From contig DBNK01000015.1 of assembly GCA_002298335.1 (NCBI GenBank), positions 1 through 64,000 on the forward strand: 64,000 bases of DNA, given 5' to 3'. A program made the translations under genes and the position numbers. Numbering within the stretch: the stretch's first letter is position 1; each line of letters begins with the position of its first letter. Positions 1 to 8,687 of this stretch are shown one piece after another. The notes beneath the pieces were generated by a model that saw only the letters and a list, made by a program, of their open reading frames with translations, was not told the DNA's origin and searched no databases. This stretch comes from Thalassolituus sp. UBA674 (lineage in GTDB: Bacteria > Pseudomonadota > Gammaproteobacteria > Pseudomonadales > Oceanobacteraceae).

Positions 1-436
1 ACAGTGCCCAGGTGGTGGTCATCTGCACCGGAAAGGAGATCAGCACCAGCGCATAACCCACCATCGCCGGGTTGAAGGGGTTGCTGCCGATACCGCCGTA
101 GAGATGCTTGGCAAAGATAATGGCAAAGGCAACCGCCACAACGGTTACCCACCAGGGTGCAAAGGGTGGCAGGGCGAGAGCCAGCAATACCGCAGTCACC
201 AGGGCTGTGTTGTCCCGCAGGAAAAAGCCCACGGGGTAGTGACGCAGCTTCAGAATGGCCGCTTCACACACCAGTGCCGTAACGGCAGCCAGAACCAGAT
301 TGATCAGGGTGCCGTAACCGAAAAAGGTCACCAGAGCGATCAGCCCGGGCAGTGTTGCCAGAGCGACGGTCAGCATCAGCCGGCCGGTCTGATTGGTGCC
401 GTGTGTGTGCGGTGATGTCAGTGTCAGCAGGGACAT
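1..436 (-). CDS. rnfD: RnfD, membrane subunit of the Rnf complex (partial)
   Basis: N-terminal ~145 residues only; the gene runs off the left edge. RnfD is a multi-pass inner-membrane subunit that carries covalent FMN in the ion-translocating ferredoxin:NAD+ oxidoreductase. The translation starts MSLLTLTSPHTHG and continues into hydrophobic helices and a segment near FFLRDNTALVTAVLLALALP, typical of the RnfD/NqrB family. The FMN-threonine region lies outside the window. The ATG at 434-436 follows the rnfC stop by one base, so the two genes are probably translationally coupled in a rnfABCD operon. Identification rests on sequence character plus the unmistakable rnfA, rnfB and rnfC next to it. 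Confidence 0.9.
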   Translation of the reverse strand, partial: MSLLTLTSPHTHGTNQTGRLMLTVALATLPGLIALVTFFGYGTLINLVLAAVTALVCEAAILKLRHYPVGFFLRDNTALVTAVLLALALPPFAPWWVTVVAVAFAIIFAKHLYGGIGSNPFNPAMVGYALVLISFPVQMTTTWAL

Positions 437-437
437 C

Positions 438-2438
438 TCAGTGGTTCTCCCCGGAGGTGGTCTCAGTGGTGCTGCGCAGCCCGTTCAGGGTCTGTTCCAG
501 ATCGGCCAGTTTTTCTTCCTGTCTGGCGACACCTTTGGCCAGTGCATCAACCGTATCCAGACCTTGTTCCTGAGCGGTGTTCAGGCGCTCAGTGGCTTTG
601 GCGAGGCGGTCTTTCTGGGCAAGGATCTTTTTCTCCAGGTCTTCCACCGTCAGCTCTGGCTTCACCGGAGCGGGGGCGGATGCCGGTGTGGAAGACGACT
701 TCAGACCGGCCAGCATTTTTTCCAGTTCCGCCAGTTTTTCTTCCTGCTTAGCCACGCCTTTGGCCAGCGCATCAACCGTATCCAGCCCCTGTTCCTGAGC
801 GGCGTTCAGGCGCTCAGTGGCTTTGGCAATGCGGTCTTTCTGAGCCAGAATTTTGCGTTCGGTGTCTTCCGCGGAAACCTCTGCTTTGGCCGCTGATGCC
901 GGTGCTGCACTAGCAGAATCAGCAACGGGTTCAGCGGATTTGGTGGCCTGAGCTTTGGCCGCGGCTTCTGCACGGGCTTTGCGTTTGGCTTCTTTCTCCG
1001 CCTGTTCACGTTCCTGGCGCGCGAGGCGGTTCTCAAAGCGCTCCCGGGCCTGTTCGGACTTCAGGTTGGCCAGACGTTCTTCATGTATCGCGCCTTTGGC
1101 GTAGCGGTAGTACTGCACCAGCGGAATAGAACTCGGACAGACGTAAGAGCAGGCACCGCATTCGATGCAGTCAAACAGGTTGTGCTGCTCGGCTTTGTCG
1201 AATTCCTGAGCACGGCTGAACCAATACAGCTGCTGAGGCAGCAGACCTGCCGGGCATGCCTGAGCACACAGGCCACAACGGATGCAGGCGGTCGCCGGGT
1301 TATTCAGTGGCAGTTCTTTTTCCGTCGGTGCCAGCAGGCAGTTGGTGGTTTTGACCACAGGGACAGACGTATCCGGCAGGGTGAAGCCCATCATAGGTCC
1401 GCCCATGATCACACGCTCATGTTTCTGCGGCTGATATCCGCCTACGGCCAGCAGGTGGCTGACCGGCGTACCAAAGAGCACATCGAAATTGCCCTTGTTG
1501 GTCATGGCATCACCGGTCAGGGTGGTGATACGTCCGATCAGCGGGCGACCCTGATCCACAGCCTCGGCTACAGCAGCTGCAGTGGCGACGTTCTGGCAGA
1601 CAATGCCCACGTCCGCCGGAATACCGCCGGAGGGTACTTCACGGCCGGTGAGAATCTGGATCAGCTGCTTTTCACCACCGGACGGGTACTTGGTGGGAAT
1701 GACAACAGCCAGAATGCGGCTGCTTTCAGCGGCGTTAGCGATGGCAGCCTGCAGTGCTGCAGCGGCTTCAGGCTTGTTGTCTTCAATACCGACCAGACAA
1801 CGCGGTGCATCCAGCAGGTCAAGCATGATCTGTGCGCCACGCACAACAGAGGCAGCGCGTTCACGCAGCAGCAGGTCGTCGGAGGTGATATAGGGCTCGC
1901 ACTCGGCGGCATTCAGAACCAGGGTATCAATGCGACGGTTGCCCGGGTTCAGTTTCACCGAGGTAGGGAAGCCCGCGCCGCCCATACCGGCGATACCACA
2001 ATCGCGGATACGGCTCAGAACCGCGTCTTTCGGCAGAGCGTCTGCGCTGCTGAGCCCAAGTTCAGCCGCCAGGCTCTGGTGGGCAGTCCATTCGTCTTTG
2101 CCATCCGGTGTAATCACGATGCAGAGTTCGCTCAGGCCGGAGGCATGCGGGACCAGGCGGTCTTCGATGGCACTGACCGTGCCGGAAGTAGGAGCGTGCA
2201 GGGGGGCAGAGACAAAGCCATGATCCAGCGCAATTTTCTGGCCTTTGAGCACTTGATCGCCGACGCTGACCACAGGTACTGCCGCATTGCCTATGTGTTG
2301 TAACAGTGGCAGCACCAGTTCATCCGGCAGGGGCACCGGCCGGATTGGCTGGCTGGTTGACTGATGTTTGTTTTCGGCCGGGTGAATACCGCCGTCAAAG
2401 TCGTGCAGAGACACGGGCTTCAGAGGAATGAGGTTCAT
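438..2438 (-). CDS. rnfC: RnfC, NADH/FMN and 4Fe-4S subunit of the Rnf complex
   Basis: 666-residue peripheral subunit that passes electrons between NAD(H) and the rest of Rnf. The N-terminal domain (about 1-130) holds the FDGGIHP motif; a Rossmann/SLBB-like NADH/FMN region follows. Two ferredoxin motifs are seen: CIRCGLCAQACP near residue 385 and CIECGACSYVCP near 421. After residue ~450 there is a charged Ala/Glu/Lys-rich tail with two near-identical ~58-residue coiled-coil repeats (about 520-578 and 596-653), each containing KILAQKDR and GLDTVDALAKGVA. Such Ala/Lys tails of variable length are common in gammaproteobacterial RnfC. The start overlaps the rnfB stop by 4 bases. Confidence 0.97.
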   Translation of the reverse strand: MNLIPLKPVSLHDFDGGIHPAENKHQSTSQPIRPVPLPDELVLPLLQHIGNAAVPVVSVGDQVLKGQKIALDHGFVSAPLHAPTSGTVSAIEDRLVPHASGLSELCIVITPDGKDEWTAHQSLAAELGLSSADALPKDAVLSRIRDCGIAGMGGAGFPTSVKLNPGNRRIDTLVLNAAECEPYITSDDLLLRERAASVVRGAQIMLDLLDAPRCLVGIEDNKPEAAAALQAAIANAAESSRILAVVIPTKYPSGGEKQLIQILTGREVPSGGIPADVGIVCQNVATAAAVAEAVDQGRPLIGRITTLTGDAMTNKGNFDVLFGTPVSHLLAVGGYQPQKHERVIMGGPMMGFTLPDTSVPVVKTTNCLLAPTEKELPLNNPATACIRCGLCAQACPAGLLPQQLYWFSRAQEFDKAEQHNLFDCIECGACSYVCPSSIPLVQYYRYAKGAIHEERLANLKSEQARERFENRLARQEREQAEKEAKRKARAEAAAKAQATKSAEPVADSASAAPASAAKAEVSAEDTERKILAQKDRIAKATERLNAAQEQGLDTVDALAKGVAKQEEKLAELEKMLAGLKSSSTPASAPAPVKPELTVEDLEKKILAQKDRLAKATERLNTAQEQGLDTVDALAKGVARQEEKLADLEQTLNGLRSTTETTSGENH
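507..861 (-). repeat. Intragenic duplication in rnfC tail
   Basis: Two ~130-bp stretches (507-636 and 732-861) are nearly identical and in the same frame, offset by 225 bp (75 codons). They encode the two coiled-coil modules of the RnfC tail. High DNA identity, including at synonymous positions, points to a fairly recent in-frame duplication. Confidence 0.85.
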
Positions 2439-3031
2439 GCCGCCCCCTCGTGTGTCCGCTGTTCACGGTCGGTTGCAATGAGTTCGAGCGTCTGCTTCGG
2501 CGGTTCCCAGTACCAGGTCTTGCGGTCGGTCACCACAGGCACCATGTCGATGCAGTCGACCGGACAGGGCTCGACACACAGATCGCAGCCGGTGCACTCA
2601 CTGGCAATGACGGTGTGCATCTGTTTTGCCGCACCGAGAATGGCATCCACCGGGCAGGCCTGAATGCACTTGGTACAGCCGATACATTCGTCTTCACGGA
2701 TAACGGCTACGGTAGGCACATCCTTCTCTGCACCGTGCTCAGCATCCAGGGGTTCGGGTTCTACGCCCAGCAGGTCTGCCAGCGCCTGAATGGTGGATTC
2801 ACCACCGGGCGGGCATTTGTTGATTTTCTCACCGCCCGCGATGGCTTCCGCGTAGGGTTTGCAGCCCGGGTAGCCACACTGGCCACATTGAGTTTGCGGC
2901 AGGGTGTCGTTGATCTGGTCAACAATCGGGTTGCCTTCGACTTTAAAGCGTACGGCGGCAAAACCCAGCAGGGCACCGAAGGCGAGGGCGAGGGCGGTCA
3001 GCAGGCCAATGGCGATCAGTATCGTACTCAT
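2435..3031 (-). CDS. rnfB: RnfB, iron-sulfur subunit of the Rnf complex
   Basis: 198 residues. It has an N-terminal membrane anchor (about 4-28), then the CGQCGYPGC-type four-Cys cluster site near residue 50, and two bacterial ferredoxin motifs, CIGCTKCIQACP and CTGCDLCVEPCP. RnfB is the likely entry point for ferredoxin electrons. Length and domain order match the E. coli RsxB/RnfB family. It lies 7 bp after rnfA and overlaps rnfC by 4 bp (ATGA), so it is part of one operon. Confidence 0.97.
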   Translation of the reverse strand: MSTILIAIGLLTALALAFGALLGFAAVRFKVEGNPIVDQINDTLPQTQCGQCGYPGCKPYAEAIAGGEKINKCPPGGESTIQALADLLGVEPEPLDAEHGAEKDVPTVAVIREDECIGCTKCIQACPVDAILGAAKQMHTVIASECTGCDLCVEPCPVDCIDMVPVVTDRKTWYWEPPKQTLELIATDREQRTHEGAA

Positions 3032-3038
3032 AGCGGCC

Positions 3039-3620
3039 TCAGATACTCACCAGCCCGGTAAAGCCGAGGAACGCCAGCGACATCAGCCCGGCGGTTACCA
3101 TAGCAATGGCCGAACCTTTAAACGGAGTGGGAACATCCGCCACGGCGATGCGTTCACGCATGGCAGCAAACAGCACCATCACTAACGAGAAACCAACCGC
3201 TGCACCGAAGCCGTAGAGAATGGATTCGACAAAGGAGTTGTCACGCTTGATGTTCAGCAGAGCAACGCCCAGCACAGCACAGTTGGTGGTGATCAGCGGC
3301 AGGAAAATACCGAGTACGCGGTACAGCAGCGGGCTGGTTTTGCGCAGTGCCATTTCTGTGAAGCCCACCACCACGGCAATAACCATGATGAAGCTGATGG
3401 TTTTCAGCCATTCCAGTTCCAGTGGCACCAGCAGCCAGGTGTACACCAGATAACTGCAGACGGAGGCCAGAGTCAGTACAAACGTCGTAGCGGCGCCCAT
3501 GCCAATGGCCGTTTCCAGCTTGTTGGAAACTCCCATGAAGGGGCACAGGCCCAGAAACTGGACCAGTACGAAATTGTTGACCAGTACGGTGCTGACCAGA
3601 ATCAGCAGTAACTCCGTCAT
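3039..3620 (-). CDS. rnfA: RnfA, integral membrane subunit of the Rnf complex
   Basis: 193 residues, almost wholly hydrophobic with about six membrane helices; it starts MTELLLILVSTVLVNNFVL and contains LGLCPFMGVSNK, which are family signatures. RnfA pairs with RnfE around an intramembrane Fe-S centre. The reading frame is open for 18 codons further upstream, but the ATG at 3618-3620 gives the family-standard N-terminus and length, so it was chosen. First gene of the operon; a sigma70-like promoter is visible at 3692-3719. Confidence 0.96.
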   Translation of the reverse strand: MTELLLILVSTVLVNNFVLVQFLGLCPFMGVSNKLETAIGMGAATTFVLTLASVCSYLVYTWLLVPLELEWLKTISFIMVIAVVVGFTEMALRKTSPLLYRVLGIFLPLITTNCAVLGVALLNIKRDNSFVESILYGFGAAVGFSLVMVLFAAMRERIAVADVPTPFKGSAIAMVTAGLMSLAFLGFTGLVSI

Positions 3621-3691
3621 CAGACGCTCCGCTGTGTTGAGTAGACATGGGCGCAATCCACAGACCGCCCACATTAAAATTCAGGGCGCGT

Positions 3692-3719
3692 ATTATTCCA
3701 GAAGACAGCCGTCTGTAAA
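3692..3719 (-). promoter_or_regulatory. Probable sigma70 promoter of rnfABCD
   Basis: On the minus strand a TTTACA -35 (3714-3719), a 16-bp spacer and an AATAAT -10 (3692-3697) lie about 70 bp upstream of rnfA. Only consensus matching by eye supports it. Confidence 0.45.
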
Positions 3720-3791
3720 AGTTGCAATGGCCGTGGCCTGCGGTCTTGCTCCGGGGATGTGACCTGTTTATCCCCGAATTGCCACCTCTGC

Positions 3792-3820
3792 CTGACTTGC
3801 CGGAGTGCCGGGAGTACAAT
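3792..3820 (+). promoter_or_regulatory. Possible promoter of mrp/apbC
   Basis: CTGACT (3792-3797), a 17-bp spacer and TACAAT (3815-3820), placed 45 bp before the mrp start. The -35 match is moderate. Confidence 0.35.
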
Positions 3821-3864
3821 GGCGGCTGTTGCAGATGTGTTTTCAGTGATATCCGGAGTGTGTG

Positions 3865-4953
3865 GTGAGTGAGTTGAATGTTTCCCAGGTAGAGCAGGCG
3901 CTGCAGGGCTATAACGACCCGTATCTGGGGTCTGATCTGGTCAGCAGTGGCTGTGTGCAAGGTGTCGAGGTTCATGATGGCAAGGTGTCTGTGTCAGTTT
4001 GTCTGCCTTACCCTGCAGGTGCACTGACCACGGGTATTGCACAGATGCTGCAGGTTGCGGTTGAGAACGTTGAAGGCTGCACCTCCGCGGATGTCAGCGT
4101 GCGCTGGCAGGTGACGGCTCACAATACACAGACGGAGCAGGAAGCCATTGCACAGGTTAAGAACATCATTGCCATTTCATCCGGTAAGGGCGGGGTGGGC
4201 AAATCCACCACGGCCGTGAACCTGGCGGTGGCTCTGGCAAAGGAAGGCGCCAGGGTCGGCCTGCTGGACGCCGATATTTACGGCCCGAGTCAGGGCATCA
4301 TGCTGGGAATTGAAGATGGCACCCGCCCGGAGACCATTGATAACAAGTGGTTTGTGCCGGTTGAAGCGCATGGCGTGAAAGCCATGTCCATGGCGTATCT
4401 GGTGACAGAAAGCACGCCGATGGTCTGGCGTGGTCCGATGGCCTCCGGAGCGTTGTTGCAGATTATGACTCAGACTCAGTGGGGCGGGCTCGACTATCTC
4501 ATCATCGACATGCCTCCGGGCACCGGCGACATTCAGCTGACCATGTCGCAGAAATTCCCGGTCAGTGGCGCTGTGGTGGTCACAACGCCTCAGGATGTGG
4601 CACTGGCGGATGCGAAGAAAGGCATTGAGATGTTTGAGAAGGTGCACATCCCGGTGCTGGGTCTGATAGAAAACATGAGCCTGCACATCTGTTCCAACTG
4701 TGGCCATGCTGAACATATCTTTGGTGAAGACGGAGCCGAGACGCTGGCCGAGCGTTATCACACTAAGGTACTGGGTTCTTTGCCGTTGGCGAAGCACATC
4801 CGTGAACAGTCGGATAATGGCGTGCCGGTGGTGGCGTTTGATGATATGTCTGAAGTAGCACAGATGTACCGCCACGCTGCGAGGCATATGGCGGCAGAAC
4901 TGGCGCAGCTGAACTCCGGTGCTGCGCCATCTATTGAGATCAGTGACGACTGA
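3865..4953 (+). CDS. apbC: Mrp/ApbC/NBP35-family Fe-S cluster carrier ATPase
   Basis: 362 residues. The N-terminal MIP18/DUF59-like domain (about 5-90) precedes a ParA/MinD-type P-loop ATPase with the deviant Walker A SSGKGGVGKSTTA near residue 108. A CSNCG pair near residue 273 is the expected bridging Fe-S cluster site. The family binds and transfers 4Fe-4S clusters to apoproteins in the cytoplasm. Two in-frame GTG codons (3862 and 3865) could start it; the purine-rich GGAG at 3854-3857 fits 3865 better. It is divergent from rnf, whose products are Fe-S proteins, but a functional link is only inference. Confidence 0.95.
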   Translation: MSELNVSQVEQALQGYNDPYLGSDLVSSGCVQGVEVHDGKVSVSVCLPYPAGALTTGIAQMLQVAVENVEGCTSADVSVRWQVTAHNTQTEQEAIAQVKNIIAISSGKGGVGKSTTAVNLAVALAKEGARVGLLDADIYGPSQGIMLGIEDGTRPETIDNKWFVPVEAHGVKAMSMAYLVTESTPMVWRGPMASGALLQIMTQTQWGGLDYLIIDMPPGTGDIQLTMSQKFPVSGAVVVTTPQDVALADAKKGIEMFEKVHIPVLGLIENMSLHICSNCGHAEHIFGEDGAETLAERYHTKVLGSLPLAKHIREQSDNGVPVVAFDDMSEVAQMYRHAARHMAAELAQLNSGAAPSIEISDD

Positions 4954-5525
4954 TTCGGCGTCTTAATAACAGAGAGCACTGGCAAAACCCCGGGACGCCG
5001 TGCTCCTTTTGTCTGGTCGTGGTGCTGGTCGTGGTGAAAGCCACCTGAGTGATGCCACTGGCACTGCTGAAATCAGAACCCTGGTCATTTACACGCATGG
5101 CACATCTGAGCGAACGCAGAGTAACTTCGGGCAGGTCCGGGGTTGCAAGGTTCCGGAAGCATTCACGCTGGGTCCTCTCATTTAGTGTCCCCACTTTATG
5201 TGATTAAGTACAGTTGCTTATTCAGACTCTGACTGAATAGCAACTTAGTACTATTCAGACGTACATAACCACTCATTAAGTCTGACAGGAGGGAACCATC
5301 TCTCTTTCAGGCCTCTTTTCTTCCCGGAAATAGACGAACTAAAGAACATAATCTATACATTATACAGACGTTTCTCTTTCGCAATCTCCGCATAGACCCT
5401 CAAGTTAAAGAAAGCAGTGAATACCTTTCTTGATGTGTGGCTGTTCGGTTTCAATGCGGGTGGGTTCTCAGCCCAATAGAGCAGCAAACTTCAGAAATAC
5501 ATAGTCTCAGGCAGGGAGTGTTTCC
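4954..5525. other. 572-bp intergenic region, no supported gene
   Basis: Short ORFs on both strands here have no recognisable product. GAGCAC and GTGCTC followed by CTTTT (4974-5010) could be a weak terminator of apbC, but the loop is long. A perfect 12-bp tandem duplication lies at 5013-5036 (unit CTGGTCGTGGTG). The right half is noticeably AT-richer and leads into the first chemoreceptor gene; no convincing promoter was identified. Confidence 0.5.
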
Positions 5526-6836
5526 ATGTGGCGCAGCAGTAAAAAATTGTCAGACAGGATCTCCGAGTTAGAGCGTGAGTTATCCGCCTTCCGTGCATGT
5601 CAGAAAATCATGGAAGAAGATATGCTCTATCTCTCGTTGAGTAACGACGGAACAATTATAAATACCAACGCCCGGTTTCTGGAATCCTATGGATATGGTG
5701 AAGTTGAAATCGAAGGAAAAAAAATCAAAGACTTTATATCCAAAGACTCGTTAGCTAAAAAGCACTGCCAGGAGATGTTCGACAGTATTCAACATTGCCG
5801 CCACTGGCATGGCGCATTGCAGTTCAGAATGAAAAACGGAGAAGAAGCCTGGTACCGTGGCTTTATTCTGCCCAGGGTTTCAGCGAAAGGCAGTCAAACT
5901 CGGGTAGACGTATTTCTGGCCGAGTTAACACGTACCATCTCTAAGTCTAAAGAGCTGGAAGATATGCTGGCCGGTATTGATCGATCGTCTGCAATCATTG
6001 AGTTTGACTTAAACGGTACCGTACTGAGTGCAAACGAAAATTTCCTGAAAACCATGAAGTATAAGCTCGACCAGATTGTGGGCAAACATCACAGGATTTT
6101 CTGTGATCCTCAGGAAGTCGAAACACAGGAATACAAAGATTTCTGGAAGCGCCTGCGATCCGGCGAAATGATATCAAAACGGTTCAGACGAATCGATCAG
6201 CAGGGTAACGAAGTATGGCTGCAGGCCTCTTACAACCCGATCAGAAAAGAAAGCGGTGATTTTTATAAAGTCATTAAATTTGCGACCGACATTACCAAGC
6301 AAATGACAAGTGAAAGAATAAACAAAGAAAACTCTAAAATGGCATATGACGTATCCAAAAAGAGTGATGAGGATGCATTGGAAGGTATAGAGGTTGTTAA
6401 CTCTACGATCGCAACCATGGACGAACTCACTGCTCAAATGGGTAAGGCCAACGAAGGGATTTCTGAACTGAATGTTCAGTCGATAAAGGTATCTGATCTG
6501 GTTGCGAGTATTCGCGGTATCGCAGACCAAACGAATTTATTGGCGTTGAATGCAGCCATTGAGGCAGCACGTGCTGGTGAACAGGGTCGCGGGTTTGCCG
6601 TCGTGGCCGACGAAGTAAGACAGCTGGCCTCGAGAACCAGTAAGGCGACGGAAGAAATTATTCAGGTGGTTGGTGATAACAAAAAACTCACCGAAAACTC
6701 GGTGTCGCAGATTGAAATCAGCTTAGAAAAAGCCGAAAAAGCACTCGTGCTATCCAATAAGGCGGGTGAGGTCATGGCCAGAATTCAGATGGGTGCGAAG
6801 CATGTTCTGGATGCCATAGGTCAGGTGAAAATATAA
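5526..6836 (+). CDS. Soluble PAS-PAS methyl-accepting chemotaxis-type protein
   Basis: 436 residues, without membrane helices or HAMP domain. A short N-terminal coil is followed by two PAS domains (about 30-140 and 150-262; the second has a GKHH and FCDP motif) and a short MCP signalling hairpin (about 265-436) whose tip, EAARAGEQGRGFAVVADEV, is at 345-363 and would contact CheA/CheW. The architecture matches BdlA/Aer2-like cytoplasmic receptors, which sense redox, oxygen or internal cues through PAS. The upstream GGGAG sits close to the ATG. The gene looks AT-richer than its neighbours. The ligand and any PAS cofactor cannot be read from the sequence. Confidence 0.9.
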   Translation: MWRSSKKLSDRISELERELSAFRACQKIMEEDMLYLSLSNDGTIINTNARFLESYGYGEVEIEGKKIKDFISKDSLAKKHCQEMFDSIQHCRHWHGALQFRMKNGEEAWYRGFILPRVSAKGSQTRVDVFLAELTRTISKSKELEDMLAGIDRSSAIIEFDLNGTVLSANENFLKTMKYKLDQIVGKHHRIFCDPQEVETQEYKDFWKRLRSGEMISKRFRRIDQQGNEVWLQASYNPIRKESGDFYKVIKFATDITKQMTSERINKENSKMAYDVSKKSDEDALEGIEVVNSTIATMDELTAQMGKANEGISELNVQSIKVSDLVASIRGIADQTNLLALNAAIEAARAGEQGRGFAVVADEVRQLASRTSKATEEIIQVVGDNKKLTENSVSQIEISLEKAEKALVLSNKAGEVMARIQMGAKHVLDAIGQVKI

Positions 6837-7134
6837 AATGGTTACGGGTATCGTTGCCGTTGAAAAGAACATGGATCTGTCCGGCTGAACTAATACAGCT
6901 GAAGAATAGACAGCGTAACAATAGAACCACATATCTGTGCCAGCGCTCAGGACTCTGTGTCATTTCTTTCTCCAATACAGAAGAGATGACACATGTCTGA
7001 CCCACATCCGATATAAAGCCGCCTGCAAGCCCCTCGTGGTGGCAACCTGCCATGAGACTCACAGTCTGCGCTTCTTTATTCCCCCGGAAAAGAAAAGTCC
7101 GGCAGAGGCTGCCAGGCCCGGGTTTAGCAGAAAA
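6837..7134. other. Intergenic region between convergent chemoreceptors
   Basis: About 300 bp between two convergent genes. No gene is supported; the only structured element is the terminator hairpin at 7099-7115. Confidence 0.5.
7085..7116 (-). terminator. Probable Rho-independent terminator of the second chemoreceptor
   Basis: Read on the minus strand, a CTGGCAG/CTGCCGG stem with a 3-nt loop (7099-7115) is followed by ACTTTTCTTTT. It lies about 20 bp past the stop codon. Confidence 0.5.
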
Positions 7135-8448
7135 TCAGCCTTTTTTCAGTGCATCGGTAAAGATGCTGACGGCGTCCAGAGCTTCCTGAGTACCGTTACG
7201 GATTTCAACAATGGCTTCACCGGCCTGATTGGCCAGACTCATGCCGTGCTCGGCCTGGGATTTACAGCGGCTCATGCTGTCGATGGCACTGCCGGTGCCG
7301 CTCTGGATTTTACTGATCATGCCGGAGATCTCTTCGGTGGAATTACTGGTCCGTGCGGCCAGCTGGCGGACTTCATCGGCGACCACGGCAAACCCCCGTC
7401 CCTGATCACCAGCCCGGGCGGCTTCGATCGCAGCATTCAGTGCCAGCAGGTTGGTCTGATCGGCAATGCCACGGATGGTGTTAACGATGGAGGAAATCTC
7501 ATCCGACTGCTGGCCGAGTACTGCGATGACTTCTGCCGATTGAGTCACCGCGGAGGTGATTTTTTCCATTTCACGGGTGGCTTCCTGCACAACCTCGGTA
7601 CCGTGGTCGGCGACTTTCTTGGTGCGTGATGCAATCTGGTAGGCACTGGCCGCACTTTCTGATTCTTTGCGGTTCTGCAGGACGCTTGCCGTGATGTCAG
7701 TGGCAAACTTCACGAAGCTGACGACCCGGCCATTAGGGTCCAGAACCGGATTGTATGAGGCTTCGAGCCAGACTTCCTCACCCAGTTTATTGATGCGTTT
7801 AAAGCGCCCGGTAACAAATTCACCGGATTTCAGATTACGCCACAGCTGTCGGTATTCTTCGCTGGAGCGGAAGTCAGGATCACAGAACATTTCATGGTGC
7901 TTGCCGCGGATTTCTTCCAGCGAGTATCCCATCGTATCGAGGAAGTTCTTATTGGCACCGATAACCTTTGAGTCCAGGTCAAACTCGATAATGGCCATCG
8001 AACGGTCCGCGGTTTTCATCAGGTTGGCGTTGCGGGCATTGCTTTGGTACAGCTCTGTCACGTCACTGGCGATCTTGATGATTTTCTCAATCCGGCCTTC
8101 TGCGTCGCGGATGGGGGTATAGGTCGCCGAGATCCAGATTTCTTTGCTGTCTCCGGTTACCCGGCGGAAGATACCGTTTTTGCTCTGACCGTCTTTAAGA
8201 TTTTTCCAGAAACTGGAGGTTTCCGGGGAAGAGCGGTCATCCGGATGGAAATTCACCGAATAGTTCTGTCCGGCCATTTCCTGTTTCCTGCGACCAAACA
8301 TACGGGCGTACGACTCGTTAACCGCAATGAAGGTCTGGTCTGGTGCAAGTTCGGCCATCGCCAGGCTCTCGCACAGAGTACGGAAGTTTCGTGCGTCTTT
8401 GCGGAGAGCGATCTGCTCTGGTGTTTCAGTGACTTTCCGGCCGAACAT
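7135..8448 (-). CDS. Soluble PAS-PAS methyl-accepting chemotaxis-type protein
   Basis: 437 residues, same design as the receptor at 5526 but clearly diverged: two PAS domains (about 25-130 and 145-252, each with NESYARMFG- or GKHHEMFC-like motifs) and an MCP signalling hairpin ending at residue 437; the tip EAARAGDQGRGFAVVADEV is near 337-355. No membrane helix. The frame is open upstream to 8493, but the ATG at 8446-8448 (MFGRKVTETPEQ) has a well-placed GAGG and gives the usual N-terminus of BdlA-like proteins. In Pseudomonas such proteins link energy or nutrient cues to biofilm dispersal; that role here is inference. Confidence 0.9.
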   Translation of the reverse strand: MFGRKVTETPEQIALRKDARNFRTLCESLAMAELAPDQTFIAVNESYARMFGRRKQEMAGQNYSVNFHPDDRSSPETSSFWKNLKDGQSKNGIFRRVTGDSKEIWISATYTPIRDAEGRIEKIIKIASDVTELYQSNARNANLMKTADRSMAIIEFDLDSKVIGANKNFLDTMGYSLEEIRGKHHEMFCDPDFRSSEEYRQLWRNLKSGEFVTGRFKRINKLGEEVWLEASYNPVLDPNGRVVSFVKFATDITASVLQNRKESESAASAYQIASRTKKVADHGTEVVQEATREMEKITSAVTQSAEVIAVLGQQSDEISSIVNTIRGIADQTNLLALNAAIEAARAGDQGRGFAVVADEVRQLAARTSNSTEEISGMISKIQSGTGSAIDSMSRCKSQAEHGMSLANQAGEAIVEIRNGTQEALDAVSIFTDALKKG

Positions 8449-8656
8449 GTGGATATCCTCGAAAATAGTAAGGTTATTTCGTGATTTACGCACAGTGCTG
8501 CTAGGCGTTAATAAGTACGCTTAATCTGTCTTCTAGTTAAATAGTAGTATTAATTACCACTTATTCCATGGTGAACGGGAAGGAAATTGGTTGTTTATTG
8601 AACAAAGGCAGAGTGAAATACGGGTCTGATGGCCGTGGAGTATGAGGAAGAGGAGG

Positions 8657-8680
8657 CTGGCCAGAGTTGCCTCTGGCCAG
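8657..8680 (-). terminator. Rho-independent terminator of the opp operon
   Basis: Perfect 10-bp inverted repeat CTGGCCAGAG/CTCTGGCCAG with a 4-nt loop, 8 bp past the oppDF stop, followed on the minus strand by a pyrimidine run CCTCCTCTTCCT. The stem is strong but the U tract is impure. Confidence 0.6.
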
Positions 8681-8687
8681 AGCAGCG

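Noticed and set aside
1083..2303. 406-codon open frame antisense to rnfC
   Set aside because: Shadow of a strongly conserved RnfC; no start signal or recognisable product.
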